From Metallibacterium scheffleri (lineage in GTDB: Bacteria > Pseudomonadota > Gammaproteobacteria > Xanthomonadales > Rhodanobacteraceae), in assembly GCF_002077135.1 (NCBI RefSeq), contig NZ_LDOS01000002.1:620001-684000 (forward strand): 64,000 nucleotides of DNA, in the 5' to 3' direction. The first letter of the stretch is position 1; each line of letters begins with the position of its first letter. The position numbers and the translations under genes were made by a program. Positions 13,089 to 25,763 of the stretch are shown piece after piece. The notes under the pieces are model-generated. The model was not told the origin of the DNA, searched no databases, and saw only the letters and a program-made list of their open reading frames with translations.

Positions 13089-13328
13089 GACTCGGTGATG
13101 ACGCACGATAGCCAGCGACAGCATCTGTTCGGCGCGGAGCTTGCCGTTCCGCCGACGGCATGGGCGCATGCGGTGGATGTCGTCATTGCCCCTATGATTG
13201 ACAACATCGGGCGACCGGGCATGCAGTTCCGTACTCGCGCCGCTTTCCGCGACGCCCTGTTGCGCAAGCTCGCCTCCGGCGCGTTCCGGGTAGAACACTC
13301 CGAAGATCCGATTGAGGAATCGCCATGA
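13089..13328 (+). pseudogene. remnant of a second hsdS 3' end
   Basis: About 79 codons whose reading frame matches the C-terminus of the intact HsdS: LAVPPTAWAHAVDVVIAP against LAVPPMALLRAADLVMAP, then MIDNIG.. against MIDDIW.., and ALLRKLASGAFRV against TLLPKLISGELRV. No start codon with a ribosome site and no recognition domain precede it; upstream the frame runs into unrelated sequence. It appears to be the tail of a deleted hsdS allele, left over from exchange or duplication. Its TGA overlaps the ATG region of the AAA ATPase gene. Confidence 0.7.
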
Positions 13329-14566
13329 CCAGCCCGCAGGCACGGCGCCATGCGCCGGCGCGCATCGAATATCTCAAGGTGCAGAACTTCCGCGCGTTGC
13401 GCGAGGTGGAGTTCAAGGACCTCACGCCGCTCACCGTGCTGCTGGGGCCCAACGGCAGCGGCAAGTCCACGGTGTTCGACGTGTTCGCGTTTCTGGCCGA
13501 ATGCTTCGAGATGGGCCTGCGTCGCGCCTGGGACAAACGCGGGCGCGCCAAGGAGCTCAGGACACGTGGATGCGACGGGCCAGTATCCATTGAGATCAAG
13601 TACCGTGAGCCCAGCTATCCGCTGATTACCTATCACCTTGCCGTCGATGAGCGCAACGGCGCCCCAGTAGTGGTTGAGGAGTGGCTGCGCTGGAAACGCG
13701 GCAGTCACGGGCAACCCTTCCGTTTTCTCGATTACCACGAGGGCCATGGCCGAGCCGTCAGCGGTGATCTGCCGGACGAGCAGGATCGCCGTGTCGAGGT
13801 TCCGCTCAAATCCGCCGACCTGCTCGCGGTCAACGCGCTCGGCCAGTTTGCCGAGCATCCGCGTGTGGCCGCGCTGCGCGAGTTCATCACCGGCTGGCAT
13901 GTGTCCTACCTCTCGGCGGAGAGCGCGCGCGGCCAACCCGAAGCCGGACCGCAGGAACGATTGACCAAAACCGGGGACAACATCGCCAATGTCATCCAGT
14001 ACCTCGCTGAGCGCTACCCCGCACGGCTGGATGAGATTTTCGCCGTGTTGCGGCAGCGCGTGCCGCGCATCGAGCGTGTGCTGGCCGAAACCATGCCCGA
14101 CGGTCGCCTGCTGTTGCAGATCAAGGATGCGCCCTTCAGCCATCCCGTGCTGGCCAAGTTCGCCTCCGACGGCACGCTGAAGATGCTGGCCTATCTCGTG
14201 CTGCTCTACGACCCGACCCCGCCGCCTTTCATCGGTATCGAGGAGCCGGAAAATTTCCTGCATCCGCGCCTGCTGCCGGAACTCGCCGAAGAGTGCCGTG
14301 CCGCCAGCGAGCGCACGCAGTTGCTGGTCACGACCCATTCGCCGTTTTTTCTCAATGCCCTGCGAGCGGAGGAAGTGCGCGTGCTCTGGCGCGACGAGCA
14401 TGGCTATACCCAGACGCAGCGTGCTGCGGATTTGCAGGGCGTGCCCGAGTTTGTCGAACACGGCGCCCAGCTGGGACAACTGTGGATGGAGGGCCAGCTC
14501 GGCGTCGGCGATCCGCTGGTCAACCAGGGGGCGCCGGCGCGCGTATTGCGGGGGCGGGGCCGATGA
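13325..14566 (+). CDS. AAA ATPase of the RecF/OLD/AAA_21 type (defence-associated)
   Basis: 413 residues. Walker A is [11 protein letters not shown] (about residue 40). The signature-like region is [14 protein letters not shown], Walker B-type [13 protein letters not shown], and the histidine switch [12 protein letters not shown]. There is no long coiled coil, so it is a compact SMC-like ATPase. GAGGAA precedes the ATG at 13325. It overlaps the next gene (DUF4276, TOPRIM-like) by ATGA, and that gene overlaps an Mrr-type nuclease. ATPase plus TOPRIM-like pairs (RloA/RloB, AbiL-like, PARIS-like) are known abortive-infection or anti-phage modules; equivalence to any one of them is inference. Confidence 0.9.
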   Translation: MTSPQARRHAPARIEYLKVQNFRALREVEFKDLTPLTVLLGPNGSGKSTVFDVFAFLAECFEMGLRRAWDKRGRAKELRTRGCDGPVSIEIKYREPSYPLITYHLAVDERNGAPVVVEEWLRWKRGSHGQPFRFLDYHEGHGRAVSGDLPDEQDRRVEVPLKSADLLAVNALGQFAEHPRVAALREFITGWHVSYLSAESARGQPEAGPQERLTKTGDNIANVIQYLAERYPARLDEIFAVLRQRVPRIERVLAETMPDGRLLLQIKDAPFSHPVLAKFASDGTLKMLAYLVLLYDPTPPPFIGIEEPENFLHPRLLPELAEECRAASERTQLLVTTHSPFFLNALRAEEVRVLWRDEHGYTQTQRAADLQGVPEFVEHGAQLGQLWMEGQLGVGDPLVNQGAPARVLRGRGR

Positions 14567-15180
14567 CGGCGCAGCATATGGAGCTGTTGGTGGAGGAGCC
14601 GTCGATGGAGGCGTTTCTGCGTGAGCTGCTGCCGCGGATCATACCAGCGGGCCGCACCTTCGATATCCACGCGTTCCAGGGCAAGCCCGACCTGCTCGGC
14701 AAGCTCGAGTCGCGGCTTCGAGGGTATGCCCACTGGTTGCCCGAGGATTGGCGCCTGATCGTCGTTGTTGATCGCGATGGAGACGATTGCAGGAAGCTGA
14801 AGCGGCGCATGGAGGCCATGGCGGTGACCGCAGGGCTGAAGAGCCGCTCGCAAGCGCGAAGCCATCGCTGGCAAATCGTCAATCGCATCGCGGTCGAAGA
14901 GCTCGAAGCCTGGTATTTCGGCGACTGGGAGGCCGTGCGCAACGCTTATCCGCGCGTGTCGCCGAACGTATCCGGCAAGCAGGGATTTCGCGATCCTGAT
15001 GCCGTGGCTGGCGGCACGTGGCAGGCCTTCGAGCGCATCCTGAAGCAACACGGCTACTTCCAGACAGGACTGCGCAAAGTAGAGGCGGCGAGAGCCTTGG
15101 GCGCGCGGATCGATCCGCAACGGAATCGGTCGCGGAGCTTCATGCGGTTCCATGAGGCCATTCTCGAGGCCATCGCATGA
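14563..15180 (+). CDS. DUF4276-family TOPRIM-like protein
   Basis: 205 residues from the ATG at 14563, which overlaps the ATPase stop; an ATG at 14578 is an alternative. The N-terminal [17 protein letters not shown] carries the single glutamate expected of a TOPRIM fold, and [12 protein letters not shown] supplies the DxD metal motif. [17 protein letters not shown] is a landmark of the DUF4276 family. The probable role is the nuclease or effector partner of the ATPase, which would act as sensor or clamp. Its stop overlaps the ATG of the Mrr-like gene, placing all three in one coupled operon. Confidence 0.85.
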   Translation: MTAQHMELLVEEPSMEAFLRELLPRIIPAGRTFDIHAFQGKPDLLGKLESRLRGYAHWLPEDWRLIVVVDRDGDDCRKLKRRMEAMAVTAGLKSRSQARSHRWQIVNRIAVEELEAWYFGDWEAVRNAYPRVSPNVSGKQGFRDPDAVAGGTWQAFERILKQHGYFQTGLRKVEAARALGARIDPQRNRSRSFMRFHEAILEAIA

Positions 15181-16148
15181 CCAACGTCTGGTGCGTCCGC
15201 GCAGAGTTCGGGACCTATGCGAAACACTTCGTCGAAGGCGCGTATGTCGCGATCGGATGGATTCCCAAGGTCGACCTGTCAGGCATCAAGGCCCGAGACC
15301 AGCTCCAACCGATCTACCGGGCGGAACATCCCGAGGACACCAGCAACATCGTGATCGGACAGCAGGTGGGTCAGATCGCCCGATTCCTGCTTGAGATCCA
15401 CGCAGGCGACTACGTGATCACCCCCGCAGCCGATACCGAGTGGCTGCACTATGGCGTGATTGACGCCGATCCATCGTATGTCTATGCGGCGGGAGATGAC
15501 GGCTGCCCGTACCGGCATCGACGACGTGTGGTGTGGGCCAAGGAGCGGCTCAAGAGGGGCCACTTCTCGGTACCGTTTCAGAACACGATCCGATCATCGT
15601 TGACCGTGTTCGCAGTGGCCCAACGGGACGAATTCCTGGCTGCGGTTGGTCGCGCGGATCTCGCGCCGGCCCCGCGAGAAACTTCCTACGACCCCTATCG
15701 TGTCGTGTTGGAGCAGGTTCTGGAGCTCGACCCCAAGGAGTTTGAAATCCTCGTGGGACATCTGCTCACCGCGCTGGGATTCGAAGGCTCTGAGGTCGTC
15801 GGCAAGACCGGCGATGGTGGTGTGGATGCTACTGGCGAGCTCAATGTCGCTGGCCTCGCCAAGGTGAAGGTCTTCGTCCAAGCCAAGCGCTACAAGCTCG
15901 GCTCGAAGATCAACGCCAATGTGGTCAAGCAGCTTCGGCAGGCGATTCCTTTCGGAGGGCAGGGAGCCTTCATCACGACCGCGGACTACCAGGTCGCGGC
16001 GAGCGACGTCGCGCTCGAGCCGGGATTTCCACGCATCGGCCTGATCAACGGTCGGCAGCTCGTGGACCTCTTGATCGAACATTGGGGTGACATTCCACCG
16101 GAGTTCCGGGAGCGCCTGGGGCTCAAACCTGGACTGGTCAGGGTCTGA
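15177..16148 (+). CDS. Mrr-family restriction endonuclease with an N-terminal EVE-like domain
   Basis: 323 residues. The C-terminal half (about 185-310) is Mrr_cat: FEILVGHLLTALGFEG, then GKTGDGGVDATG (catalytic Asp) and VFVQAKRYK (Q-x-K), the PD-(D/E)xK core of the Mrr group. The N-terminal 150 residues (WCVRAEFGTYAKHFVEG; GDYVITPAADTEWLHYGVI) look like an EVE/PUA-type modified-base reader, as in other type IV enzymes; this is inferred from pattern, not proven. The ATG overlaps the previous stop by four bases. It likely cuts modified or foreign DNA and may be the effector or an accessory of the upstream pair. Confidence 0.88.
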   Translation: MTNVWCVRAEFGTYAKHFVEGAYVAIGWIPKVDLSGIKARDQLQPIYRAEHPEDTSNIVIGQQVGQIARFLLEIHAGDYVITPAADTEWLHYGVIDADPSYVYAAGDDGCPYRHRRRVVWAKERLKRGHFSVPFQNTIRSSLTVFAVAQRDEFLAAVGRADLAPAPRETSYDPYRVVLEQVLELDPKEFEILVGHLLTALGFEGSEVVGKTGDGGVDATGELNVAGLAKVKVFVQAKRYKLGSKINANVVKQLRQAIPFGGQGAFITTADYQVAASDVALEPGFPRIGLINGRQLVDLLIEHWGDIPPEFRERLGLKPGLVRV

Positions 16149-16154
16149 GGCATG

Positions 16155-16177
16155 CCATGACCCGCGGCCTCAGCGAA
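16155..16177. repeat. 23-bp duplicate of the hsdR start (left flank of the DUF4143 gene)
   Basis: Identical to 17481-17503, which covers the hsdR ATG and its first codons. Here the copy contains an ATG but runs out of frame and ends in unrelated sequence after AGCGAA. Nearby, a 14-bp direct repeat (CTTGCAATCAGCCG at 16197-16210 and 16220-16233) suggests further rearrangement. Confidence 0.85.
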
Positions 16178-16253
16178 TCCAATCGGTCGCGCTCGCCTTG
16201 CAATCAGCCGTACCCCAAGCTTGCAATCAGCCGCGTTGCATTGCTCAATATCG

Positions 16254-16282
16254 TGAGTAAAATTACTCAACACATTGAGTAA
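16254..16282. promoter_or_regulatory. triple TGAGTAA site upstream of the DUF4143 ATPase
   Basis: TGAGTAA-AA-TTACTCA (16254-16269) is followed by TTGAGTAA (16275-16282), so the three half-sites form two adjacent inverted repeats; the second is TTACTCAA-CACA-TTGAGTAA. It ends eight bases before the ATG at 16290 and is AT-rich in a GC-rich region. It is probably an operator or core promoter of the ATPase gene; the binding protein is unknown. Confidence 0.65.
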
Positions 16283-16289
16283 TTCGTCG

Positions 16290-17482
16290 ATGGCCTATCA
16301 ACGCCCGCAAGCCGCCACGCTCGCCGAACGCCTCGCGGAGCCGCGCCGCTTCGTGCAGGTGGTGGCGGGACCGCGCCAGGTCGGCAAGACCACGCTGGTG
16401 CAGGCGGTGGTCGAGAGCGCGGGCATGGCGCATCGCTTTGCCAGCGCCGACGAGCCGACGCTGCGCGGTCCGGCGTGGATCACCCAGCAGTGGGACGCGA
16501 CGCGACTGCTCGCCGCCGAGGCCGGCAAGCCCGGTGCGGTGCTGGTGCTGGACGAGATCCAGAAGATCCCCGGCTGGTCGGAGACGGTCAAGCGCCTGTG
16601 GGACGAGGACACGCGCAAGCGGCGCCCGCTGCGCGTGGTGCTGCTGGGTTCGGCGCCGCTGCTGATCGCGCAGGGCCTGACCGAGAGTCTGGCCGGACGC
16701 TTCGAGCTGCTGCACCTGCCGCACTGGTCGTATGCCGAGATGCGCGCGGCGTTCGGCTGGTCGCTGGATCAGTATCTGTTTTACGGTGGCTATCCAGGCG
16801 CGGCGCCGCTGATCCGTCAGCCGCGGCGCTGGACGCGCTACGTCGTGGATGCGCTGATCGAAACCTCGATCGCGCGCGACGTGCTGCTGCTCAGCCGCGT
16901 GGACAAGCCGGCGCTGCTGCGGCGCCTGTTCGAGCTGGCCTGCCGCTACTCCGGGCAGATCCTGTCGTACACCAAGATGCTGGGGCAGCTGCAGGACGCC
17001 GGCAACGCCACCACGCTGGCGCATTACCTCGATCTGCTGGCGGGCGCGGGCATGGTCTGCGGCTTGCAGAAATACGCCGGCGATGCGGCGCGCCAGCGCG
17101 GCTCCAGCCCCAAGCTGCAGGTGTTCAACACGGCGCTGCTGAGCGCGACTTCGGGACTATCCTTGGCCGAGGCGCGCGCCGATCCCGAGTTCTGGGGGCG
17201 GCTGGTGGAATCGGCGGTGGGCGCGCACCTGGCCAATGCCGCCGCGGGCGGCGAGATCGCCCTTTACTACTGGCGCGAGCGCAACCAGGAGGTGGATTTC
17301 GTGCTGACCTCGGGGCGCCGACTGATCGCGATCGAGGTCAAGAGCGGGCGCGCGCCGACCCGACATGTCGGCAGCGCCGCCTTTGCGGCGGCATTCAAGC
17401 CGCGGCGCAGCCTGCTGGTGGGCGGCGACGGCATCGCGCTCGAGGACTTCCTCGCCCGGCCCGTCAGTCACTGGACCGCACC

Positions 17483-17486
<4 letters not shown>
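16290..17486 (+). CDS. DUF4143-family AAA ATPase
   Basis: 398 residues. An N-terminal P-loop ([17 protein letters not shown]) and Walker B ([15 protein letters not shown]) belong to the ATPase domain, and the C-terminal DUF4143 part ends in a nuclease-like D-(x)n-E-x-K pattern (QEVDFVL, then IAIEVKSGR). Such proteins are widespread, often near mobile or defence loci, with no settled function. The gene is bounded by a 23-bp direct repeat that duplicates the hsdR 5' end, so it looks like a late insertion between the Mrr gene and hsdR. The TGA overlaps the hsdR ATG region by four bases. Confidence 0.9.
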
Positions 17487-20635
<3,149 letters not shown>

Positions 20636-20653
20636 GCGCGCTGCCGCCGCAGC

Positions 20654-20675
20654 AAAAAAGGGCGCCGCAGCGCCC
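20654..20675 (-). terminator. rho-independent terminator of the M13 peptidase gene
   Basis: On the minus strand GGGCGC-TGCG-GCGCCC is followed directly by TTTTTT. It lies just past the peptidase stop at 20702 and also separates it from the convergent hsdR. Confidence 0.85.
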
Positions 20676-20701
20676 CTCGGGTGTCGTGCGATCGGCCGCG
20701 C

Positions 20702-22738
20702 TTACCAGATGACCACCTGCCTGGCGCCGGCGCGCACCATGGGCTGGCCGGGCTTGCAGTGGAATGCCTGCCAGAACGCCGCCATGTTCGATGGCGCGCC
20801 AATCGCGCGGAACTGCGCCGGTGAATGCGGATCGACATTCAGCAGCACCTTCTGGCGCGCGTCGCGTACCGAGCCACGCCACACCCGCGCCCAGCTCATG
20901 AAGTAGCGCTGGTCCTCGGTGTAGCCGTCGATCTTCTCGCTGGCCAGCTTCGGGTCCGCTTTCATGGCGTTCTGCAGCGCGGTGTAGGCGATGTTGAGAC
21001 CGCCCAGATCGGCGATGTTCTCGCCCAGGGTCAGCTTGCCGTTGACGTGCAGGCCGGGCAGGGGCGCGTAGCCGTCGAACTGATGCACCAGCTTGGCGGT
21101 GCGTGCCTCGAACGCGGCGCGGTCGGCCTTGCTCCACCAGTTGACGTTGTTGCCGTAGGCGTCGAACTGGCTGCCTTCGTCATCGTAGCCGTGGGTCATC
21201 TCGTGGCCGATCACCGCGCCGATGCCGCCGTAGTTGATGCCATCGTCGCCGTTCGCGTAGAAGAACGGCGGCTGCAGGATCGCGGCGGGAAAGTTGATGG
21301 TGTTGTTGGTGGGGTCGTAGTAGGCGTTGACGGTCTGTGGCGTCATGCCCCAGTCCTGGCGGTCGGTGGGCTTGCCGATCTTGGCCAGGTCGTAGCGGTA
21401 GTTGAACGCGCTGGCGCGCTCGATGTTGGCGAAGTAGTTGTCGGGCGTGACGCTCAGGCCGTTCCAGCTGCGCCACGTGTCCGGGTAGCCGATCTTGGGC
21501 AGCAGCGTCTGCCACTTTTCCATTGCCTTGGCCTTGGTGGCCGGGCTCATCCAGCTCACCGCCTCGATGTGCTGCTTCAGCGCCACGTGGAGGTTGTTGA
21601 CCATGGCCAGTGCGCGCGCCTTGGCCTCGGGCGTGAAGGTCTTCGCCACGTACAGCTCGCCCAGCGCCATGCCCATTTCATGATTGACCGCGCCCAGCAC
21701 GCGTTTCCAGCGTGGCTCGATCTGCGGCTGTCCGCCCAGGGTTTTGTTGTAGAAATCGAAACGCGCGTCGACGAACGGTGTCGACAGGTACGGCGCCGCG
21801 CCGGAGATTTCGTGAAAGCGCAGATACGCGCGCCACGTGGCGATGGGTTCGGCGCCGATCATCGTGCTGACCTCGGCGAAAAACTTGGGTTGCGACAGCG
21901 AGAAACCCCGGCCGACCTTCACGCCCTGCGCGGCAAAGAACTTCTGCCAGGGGAAGTTGGGTGTGATCCTGTCGGCTTCGGCCACGCTGACGAAGTGATA
22001 TTGGTTTTCCGGCATGCGCAGCTCGACTGGCTTCAGCGAAGCCTTGGCGAGGCGCGTCTCGAAGGCCATGACGGCCTTGGCGTCGCGTGCGGCATTGGCG
22101 GCCGGCGCGCCGCCCAGTTCGAGCATCTTCTGGATATAGGCCACGTACTGCGCGCGGATCGCGGCGTGTTCGGGCTGGGTGTAGTAATCCGGGGTCGGTA
22201 GGCCCAGGCCGCCCTGATAGGCGTAGCCGATCTGCATCTTGGCGTTCTTGAAGTCGGCGCCCGAGCCGAACGCGAACAGCCCGCCCTGGCCTTTGGCGAA
22301 ACTGGTGTCGAGATAATCCACCAGTTGCGGCTGGGTCATGATCTGGCTGATGGCGTGCAGCGTCGGCTGCAACGGCTGGATGCCGGCGGCATTGACCGCG
22401 GCTTCGTTCATGCCGCTGGCGAAGAAATAGCCGATCTTCTGCTCGATCGAGCCGGGTTTGGCCGTGGCTGCATTCCTGGCGGCCTGCTGCACGATTGCGT
22501 GCTGGATATCGAGCGATTTCTCCGCCAGTTCGTCGAAGGCGCCCCAGCGCGTCTTGTCGGCCGGGATGGGATGCGCGGCGACCCACTTGGCGTTGACGAA
22601 AGTGTTGAGGTTGCTGCAGGCGCTGACCTGGGTGTCCAGCTCGTTGACGTTGAACACGCTGTTGTCAGCGGCGGCGGCAACGCAGGACAGCGCCAGGCCG
22701 ATGGCGAGGACGACGGGCTTGATCGGTGAAAGCTGCAT
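20702..22738 (-). CDS. M13-family zinc metallopeptidase (neprilysin/PepO-like), secreted
   Basis: 678 residues. A signal peptide (PVVLAIGLALSCVAAAA) follows the ATG at 22738. The zinc motif HEMTHGYDDEG lies near residue 510, the third ligand in GENIADLGG about 60 residues later, and NAYYDPTNNTINFPA is the substrate-binding N-A-Y/F element. The length is right for the family. M13 enzymes cleave small peptides in the periplasm or outside the cell, consistent with the POT transporter and S9 peptidases in this window. The family's C-terminal tripeptide often ends in a Trp, as here (VVIW). Confidence 0.93.
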   Translation of the reverse strand: MQLSPIKPVVLAIGLALSCVAAAADNSVFNVNELDTQVSACSNLNTFVNAKWVAAHPIPADKTRWGAFDELAEKSLDIQHAIVQQAARNAATAKPGSIEQKIGYFFASGMNEAAVNAAGIQPLQPTLHAISQIMTQPQLVDYLDTSFAKGQGGLFAFGSGADFKNAKMQIGYAYQGGLGLPTPDYYTQPEHAAIRAQYVAYIQKMLELGGAPAANAARDAKAVMAFETRLAKASLKPVELRMPENQYHFVSVAEADRITPNFPWQKFFAAQGVKVGRGFSLSQPKFFAEVSTMIGAEPIATWRAYLRFHEISGAAPYLSTPFVDARFDFYNKTLGGQPQIEPRWKRVLGAVNHEMGMALGELYVAKTFTPEAKARALAMVNNLHVALKQHIEAVSWMSPATKAKAMEKWQTLLPKIGYPDTWRSWNGLSVTPDNYFANIERASAFNYRYDLAKIGKPTDRQDWGMTPQTVNAYYDPTNNTINFPAAILQPPFFYANGDDGINYGGIGAVIGHEMTHGYDDEGSQFDAYGNNVNWWSKADRAAFEARTAKLVHQFDGYAPLPGLHVNGKLTLGENIADLGGLNIAYTALQNAMKADPKLASEKIDGYTEDQRYFMSWARVWRGSVRDARQKVLLNVDPHSPAQFRAIGAPSNMAAFWQAFHCKPGQPMVRAGARQVVIW

Positions 22739-22976
22739 GGGATGGAAACTCCGTGTGACGGACGGGGCGCCGCGGCGGATTGCGGCGTGGCGGGCGATGC
22801 TCGCGGAGCGGGTGCCGGGACCCGCAGGCAACGTGCGCCAACGCTAGATTGCCTTGCGGAAATATTACAGTGCCGTGAGTCATGCGCTCACGTGATCATT
22901 TCGTAAAAACGCGCCGGGCAGGCAGGCGGATGGCCGTCAGCGGGGTTGCGCGCTCAGTCGGCGCCGGCGCCGGACA
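22739..22976. other. intergenic region before the M13 gene
   Basis: 238 bases holding the promoter of the M13 gene on the minus strand. Its most AT-rich part (around 22855-22905) includes TAATAT on the minus strand (22862-22867), a possible -10, without a good -35 at the right spacing. No gene or terminator was seen for thiD, which ends at its far side. Confidence 0.4.
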
Positions 22977-23807
22977 TCAGTGGCGCAGCAGCAGCAAGCC
23001 GCCCTTGCCCAGGATCTGCCCGCGCGCGAGCGCGCGCTGCACATAGGCCACGGCCTGTTGCGCGGCGCGGCGCGGGCTGTGGCCCTTGGCCAGTTCCGCG
23101 GCGAGCGCTGCGGCGAGGGTGCAGCCGGTGCCGTGCGCCATGCCGGGTTGGCGTGGATGCATGATGACGAGGCTGCCATCGGCATCGCGATACAGGTCGG
23201 TGACGCTGCGGCCGCGCGCGTGACCGCCCTTCAGCAGCACCGCCTTGGGGCCCAACGCAAGCAGGGCATCCAGCACGCGCGGGCGCAGACGTGTGGCGTG
23301 CGCATCCAGTCCGGTCAGCGCGGCGGCTTCGGGCAGGTTGGGGGTGAGCACCGTCGCCAGCGGCAGCAGTTCGTCGATCAGCACCGCGACGGCGCGCGCA
23401 TCGAGCAGGCGCGCGCCGCTGGTGGCGAGCATCACCGGATCGATGACCAGCGGCACCGCCGGATGATCGCGCAGCGCGTGCGCCACGGCGCGGATGGTGG
23501 CGGCATCGGCGAGCATCCCGGTCTTGACCGCAGCGACCGGGAAATCATCGAACACCGCCCCGATCTGCGCGCGCACTTCGCGTGGCGGCAGCACGTGCAC
23601 CGCGCGCACGCCGCGCGTGTTCTGCGCGGTGACCGCGGTGATCGCGCAGGTGCCGTGCACGCCGCGCGCCATGAAGGTTTTCAGATCCGCCTGGATGCCC
23701 GCGCCGCCGCCCGAATCGGAGCCGGCGATGGTCAGCACGACGGGCGACCGCGCGGCACGGGAGCCCGGCTGCGTGCCGCGATGCCCAGTCCGCGGGCTGG
23801 CGCTCAC
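22977..23807 (-). CDS. thiD: hydroxymethylpyrimidine/phosphomethylpyrimidine kinase
   Basis: 276 residues with ribokinase-fold motifs: [19 protein letters not shown] at the N-terminus, [20 protein letters not shown], and the C-terminal ATP/catalytic [15 protein letters not shown]. It phosphorylates HMP and then HMP-P for thiamine synthesis. No ATG fits; the GTG at 23807 overlaps the phoH TGA (GTGA), so it is translated together with phoH. The other thiamine gene in the window is a ThiE-like domain fused to a Nudix protein at 48909. No TPP riboswitch is recognisable upstream. Confidence 0.92.
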   Translation of the reverse strand: MSASPRTGHRGTQPGSRAARSPVVLTIAGSDSGGGAGIQADLKTFMARGVHGTCAITAVTAQNTRGVRAVHVLPPREVRAQIGAVFDDFPVAAVKTGMLADAATIRAVAHALRDHPAVPLVIDPVMLATSGARLLDARAVAVLIDELLPLATVLTPNLPEAAALTGLDAHATRLRPRVLDALLALGPKAVLLKGGHARGRSVTDLYRDADGSLVIMHPRQPGMAHGTGCTLAAALAAELAKGHSPRRAAQQAVAYVQRALARGQILGKGGLLLLRH

Positions 23808-25183
23808 AACGCCTCGGATGCGAAATCCGCCAGCCGCGAGCGCTCGCCGCGGCGCAGGGTGATGTGCGCCGAGTGCTGCCAAGCCTTGAAGCGGTCCACG
23901 GCGTAGGTCAGGCCCGAGTTGGTCTCGGTCAGATACGGCGTGTCGATCTGCTCGACATTGCCCAGCGCCACGATCTTGGTGCCGGGGCCGGCGCGCGTGA
24001 CCAGGGTTTTCATCTGCTTCGGCGTCAGGTTCTGCGCTTCGTCCAGGATCAGATAGCGATTGAGAAACGTGCGTCCGCGCATGAAACTCAGCGAGCGCAC
24101 CTTGACCCGCGAGGTGATCAGGTCGTTGGTCGCGGCGCGGCCCCAGCTGCCGCCTTCCTCGGGGTTGGTCAGCACTTCGAGGTTGTCGGTGAGCGCGCCC
24201 ATCCACGGCGTCATTTTTTCCTCTTCGGTGCCGGGCAGGAAGCCGATGTCATCACCCACCGACACCGTGGCGCGGGTCATGATGATTTCGCGGTAGCGCT
24301 GCTGATCCATGACCTGCGCCAGGCCCGCGGCCAGTGCCAGCAGGGTCTTGCCGGTGCCGGCGGTGCCCAGCAGGGTGACGAAATCCACCTCCGGATCCAT
24401 CAGTACATTCAGCGCGAAATTCTGTTCGCGGTTGCGCGCCGAGATGCCCCACACGGCGTGGTTGCTGTGGCTGTGGTCGTCCAGCAGCACCAGCCGCGCC
24501 TGGCCCTCGTGCATGCTCAGCACACGCAGCTCGACGCTGTTCTCGCCGGGCAGATACAGGCACTGTTGCGGATACCACTGCTCGTGCTTGTGCGGTGTCA
24601 GTTCGTAGTAGGTACGCCCGCGCTCGGCCCAGGAGCGCAGCTCGGGATGGCTGGGCCAGAAGTTTTCCGGCAGCTCGGCGTGACCGGCGAACAACAGCGC
24701 GAAGTCATCCAGCGCGCGGTCGTTCTCGTAATCCTCGGCGGGCAGGTTCTGGATGCCGGCCTTGATGCGCAGGTTGATGTCCTTGCTGACCAGCACCACC
24801 GGCGTGTCGGGCTGCGCCTCGCGCAAGGCCAGCACCGCGCCGAGGATCTGGTTGTCGGGCGAGCCATGGCCGTTGCCGGATGTGCTCTGGAACCACAGCT
24901 TGCCGCGCGCATCCGAGCGCCCCAGCGACACCCCGCCGGGGTTGCGCAGCGGCAGCCCGCCCTTGATGCCATTGCGCCCCGCGCCCTCGATCAGTTCATT
25001 GAAGAAGCGGCTGGCCTGACGCGCGTTGCGCGCCAGCTCGGAGCTGCCGTTCTTCTTCTCGTCGAGTTCCTCCAGCACCTTCATCGGGATGAACACATCG
25101 TGTTCCTCGAAGCGGAACAGCGCGGTCGGATCGTGCAGCAACACGTTGGTATCGAGGGCGTAGATGCGCTTGCCGCGGCTCAT
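23804..25183 (-). CDS. PhoH family protein with N-terminal PIN domain (YlaK type)
   Basis: 459 residues. An N-terminal PIN nuclease-like domain (about 1-135) starts [13 protein letters not shown] with its Asp residues. The PhoH ATPase part has Walker [15 protein letters not shown] (around 275) and the RNA-helicase-like DEAQN in [17 protein letters not shown]-PhoH proteins unwind and cut RNA in several bacteria; here it may act in RNA turnover. The ATG at 25183 follows the bcp stop by a short gap. It overlaps thiD by a GTGA junction. Confidence 0.9.
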   Translation of the reverse strand: MSRGKRIYALDTNVLLHDPTALFRFEEHDVFIPMKVLEELDEKKNGSSELARNARQASRFFNELIEGAGRNGIKGGLPLRNPGGVSLGRSDARGKLWFQSTSGNGHGSPDNQILGAVLALREAQPDTPVVLVSKDINLRIKAGIQNLPAEDYENDRALDDFALLFAGHAELPENFWPSHPELRSWAERGRTYYELTPHKHEQWYPQQCLYLPGENSVELRVLSMHEGQARLVLLDDHSHSNHAVWGISARNREQNFALNVLMDPEVDFVTLLGTAGTGKTLLALAAGLAQVMDQQRYREIIMTRATVSVGDDIGFLPGTEEEKMTPWMGALTDNLEVLTNPEEGGSWGRAATNDLITSRVKVRSLSFMRGRTFLNRYLILDEAQNLTPKQMKTLVTRAGPGTKIVALGNVEQIDTPYLTETNSGLTYAVDRFKAWQHSAHITLRRGERSRLADFASEAL

Positions 25184-25273
25184 GGGCGATGGTCCTCGTG
25201 GCGGGGGAAAGACATGCGAAAACGCACCCGTCGCGGGGCGAACCGCGGGATGCGCGCTGAAAGAAACGTGGGG

Positions 25274-25735
25274 TCACTTGGCGGGGATCGCGTCCAGGAC
25301 CGCTTGCGCATGGCCAGGCACCTTCACCCCGCGCCATGCGTGCGCGAGGGTGCCATCCGGTGCGATCAGGAACGTGCTGCGCTCGATGCCCAGCACCTGC
25401 TTGCCGTACATGTTCTTCAGCTTGATCACGCCGAAGGCCTGGCACAAGGCCGCGTCGGCATCGCTGACCAGATCGAACTTGAAACCCTGTTTGGCGCAAA
25501 AATTCTGATGCGACTTGAGCGAGTCCCGCGATACGCCCAGGACCACCGCCTTGCGGCGCAGGAACTTGTGCAGCAGGGCGTTGAACTCGATGCCCTCGGT
25601 GGTGCAGCCGGGCGTGTTGTCCTTGGGATAGAAATACAGCACCAGCCAATGGCCGGCGTAATCCTTGGGGCGGGCGCTGGTTCCGCCGGACAGCGCCAGC
25701 GGCAGATCGGGAACTGCCGCACCCACATCGATCAT
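25274..25735 (-). CDS. bcp: thiol peroxidase of the BCP/PrxQ type
   Basis: 153 residues. The peroxidatic cysteine is in PGCTTEG and the likely resolving cysteine in HQNFCAKQG five residues downstream in space, the atypical two-cysteine PrxQ arrangement. The YFYPKDNTPGC stretch and the GVSRDS loop are diagnostic. It reduces organic hydroperoxides with thioredoxin. Its neighbours are gcvR and dapA-bamC, the same order as in E. coli, so the gene call is well supported. Confidence 0.93.
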   Translation of the reverse strand: MIDVGAAVPDLPLALSGGTSARPKDYAGHWLVLYFYPKDNTPGCTTEGIEFNALLHKFLRRKAVVLGVSRDSLKSHQNFCAKQGFKFDLVSDADAALCQAFGVIKLKNMYGKQVLGIERSTFLIAPDGTLAHAWRGVKVPGHAQAVLDAIPAK

Positions 25736-25763
25736 TCGCCAGCCTCCTCGTGGATCAACGTGC

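Noticed and set aside
12995-13090. Short frame MRCAKEPNRFRSVILGARV as a separate small gene
   Set aside because: No ribosome site and stops before the hsdS-like part; more likely part of the decayed remnant.
16475-17482. HsdR starting inside the DUF4143 gene
   Set aside because: The frame is open but is the alternate reading of the ATPase gene; the HsdR family N-terminus begins at 17483.
23808-24206. Longer ThiD with a 130-residue N-terminal extension
   Set aside because: It would overlap phoH by about 400 bases and has no ThiD similarity; the GTG at 23807 fits better.
25184-25273. TPP riboswitch or small RNA near thiD/phoH
   Set aside because: No CTGAGA or ACCTGA-type motifs; only a short GC-rich gap.
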